Positions 4,563 to 5,487 of a stretch of DNA of 5,487 nucleotides are shown here, piece after piece; position 1 is the stretch's first letter, and the number at the start of each line of letters is the position of its first letter. A program made the translations under genes and the position numbers. The DNA is from Bacteroidetes bacterium GWA2_30_7 (GTDB lineage Bacteria; Bacteroidota; Bacteroidia; Bacteroidales; GWF2-33-38), in the NCBI GenBank assembly GCA_001768155.1, contig MENC01000146.1:1-5487 (forward strand). The letters run 5' to 3'. The notes under the pieces are model-generated. The model did not search any database. It was given only the letters and a program-made list of their open reading frames with translations, and was not told the DNA's origin.

Positions 4563-5420
4563 ATGAAAAAATATGTTTTTTATCAGATTTTAATTCTTGT
4601 TTTTGTAATTATCAATAGCACTTTTGCCCAAAAACTTGAATTTGGTCCAGAAATAGGATTAAATATTATTCCTATTGAAAAAAGTGAAGTCGATGGACAT
4701 GTTTCTAAACTTGGGTTTAATGGCGGTGGCTTTGTATCTTATCCCATAAATGATTGGTTATCTGTTAAGTTCGGGTTAAAAATTGCGACTTGTAGTAAAT
4801 CGTATTTACAAACAGATACTTCTGCTATCAGCGAAATGATTATTAATGCGATTGCAGGTTCTGGAATAGATACATCAATGTCATCACAATTACAGGATTT
4901 TATAAATTTATCTGTAACAAAATATACTCGAAGCAATACAAATTTTACATTTCTGAATATTCCTGTTACAGCAGATTTTAATTTAAATGAGAAATTTTCG
5001 TTCTCGCTTGGAGGATATTTTGCCTTGCTTTTAGCAGCTAAAACTAAAGAAGAAATTACTCAGGACATTCCGATTTTACAAGCATTTAGTCCTGTTTTAG
5101 GAACAAATCCTTTAGTTAAGCAGATTATTAGCGGAATGTATCCGGGTGTATTTGAGCCAAGTTTTAGCGAAAAGTCAGGAGTTAGCGATTTTAATTCATT
5201 TGATACCGGACTTGAAATAGCAATGAGATATAAAATGGAAAATAATTTTTCGTTTTCGGCAAGTTTTAAAAAAGGTTTTATAAATTATTATAAGGATTTG
5301 CCCGATATGTACGAAGTTAATTCGGGGAAACATAATTATTTGACTTTGTCGGTGGGATATAGTTTTGGTAATGTTTATACATCGAAGGCTAAAAGGAGAT
5401 ATGATATTCCGCAGGAATAA
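4563..5420 (+). CDS. Secreted outer-membrane beta-barrel protein (PorT-like family)
   Basis: The 285-residue protein opens with a signal peptide (1-22, MKKYVFYQILILVFVIINSTFA, cleavage before Q23). The mature part looks like a small OMP_b-brl_2/PorT-type barrel of alternating polar and hydrophobic strands: LEFGPEIGLNIIPI (25-38), KLGFNGGGFVSYPINDWLSVKFGLKIAT (49-76), NFTFLNIPVTADFNLNEKFSFSLGGYFALLLAAK (127-160), FDTGLEIAMRYKMENNFSFSASFKKGFINYY (213-243), and the last strand NYLTLSVGYSFGN (258-270). Two long insertions (about 80-125 and 161-211) would be surface loops. After the last strand comes a basic tail (TSKAKRRYDIPQE). Members of this family sit in the outer membrane; functions vary and are mostly unknown, so no specific role, including a PorT role in type IX secretion, is claimed. 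It is transcribed divergently from all other genes here, and its stop codon touches an AGT-type repeat array. Confidence 0.87.
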   Translation: MKKYVFYQILILVFVIINSTFAQKLEFGPEIGLNIIPIEKSEVDGHVSKLGFNGGGFVSYPINDWLSVKFGLKIATCSKSYLQTDTSAISEMIINAIAGSGIDTSMSSQLQDFINLSVTKYTRSNTNFTFLNIPVTADFNLNEKFSFSLGGYFALLLAAKTKEEITQDIPILQAFSPVLGTNPLVKQIISGMYPGVFEPSFSEKSGVSDFNSFDTGLEIAMRYKMENNFSFSASFKKGFINYYKDLPDMYEVNSGKHNYLTLSVGYSFGNVYTSKAKRRYDIPQE

Positions 5421-5459
5421 GTTAAAAGTGCCAAAGTACTTAAAGTTGAAAAGTGATAA
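5420..5459. repeat. Degenerate AGTnnnAA-type short tandem array
   Basis: AGT triplets recur at 5420, 5427, 5435, 5444 and 5452 in a degenerate unit of 7-9 bases (AGTTAAA, AGTGCCAA, AGTACTTAA, AGTTGAAA, AGTGATAA). The array begins at the last base of the outer-membrane protein stop codon. It differs in sequence from the other two array families but has similar period and placement. The remaining bases to 5487 show nothing I can assign. Confidence 0.5.
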
Positions 5460-5487
5460 ATTCTAAATCAAAAAAATATGTTTTCAG

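Noticed and set aside
4739..4936. Minus-strand open frame of 65 codons inside the outer-membrane protein gene
   Set aside because: It is antisense to a well-supported gene with signal peptide and beta-strand pattern, has no start signals and no recognisable protein features.
5478..5487. ATG near the right edge as the start of another plus-strand gene
   Set aside because: Only three codons are visible, which cannot support a gene call.
1..5487. A new defence, toxin-antitoxin or secondary-metabolite system
   Set aside because: No nuclease, toxin, reverse transcriptase, synthase or NTPase defence motif is seen in any complete gene; the methyltransferase lacks DNA methyltransferase motifs.

Overview
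The window is AT-rich and looks like a chromosome fragment from a Bacteroidota bacterium, probably Bacteroidales or a close relative. The support is: an ExbB / small membrane protein / ExbD / ExbD operon with Bacteroidota-type sequences, a PorT-like outer-membrane beta-barrel protein, -7 boxes matching TAnnTTTG, and almost no Shine-Dalgarno sequences ahead of the genes. No phage, plasmid, CRISPR or recognisable defence gene is present.

Layout. All genes from 1 to 4257 read on the minus strand. In transcription order they are: a small CxxxCxxCC metal-cluster protein (4257-3997); a four-gene energy-transducing operon (3885-1553) made of an ExbB/TolQ-type channel protein with a signal peptide, an unknown four-helix membrane protein, and two different ExbD-type proteins, closed by a strong hairpin terminator (1533-1549); then rbfA (1499-1161), a class I SAM-dependent methyltransferase (1097-291), and the N-terminal 66 codons of a LolC/LolE-type ABC permease that runs off the left edge. 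The only plus-strand gene (4563-5420) encodes the outer-membrane beta-barrel protein and is divergent from the rest.

How the genes work together. ExbB and ExbD proteins form a proton-driven inner-membrane motor that energises outer-membrane processes, usually through TonB. No tonB is attached to this operon. The ExbB-like protein appears to lack the glutamate that E. coli ExbB/TolQ carry in the third membrane helix, while both ExbD proteins keep their membrane aspartate. RbfA (30S maturation) and the Lol-type permease are housekeeping genes.

The most striking non-coding content is in the gene gaps. Several gaps are filled almost edge to edge by short tandem repeats: an octamer family (AACAATTT-like, at 204-283 and 1147-1178), a heptamer family (GATTTAG/C, at 1104-1138 and 4258-4292), and a looser AGTnnnAA-type array (5420-5459). 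They abut or overlap start and stop codons, and the octamer array encodes the last codons of rbfA. A separate palindromic MITE-like element of about 165 bp (4308-4472) sits in the divergent region. I see no complete new multi-gene system; the repeat arrays, the repeat-bracketed methyltransferase and the atypical ExbB motor are what deserve a second look.
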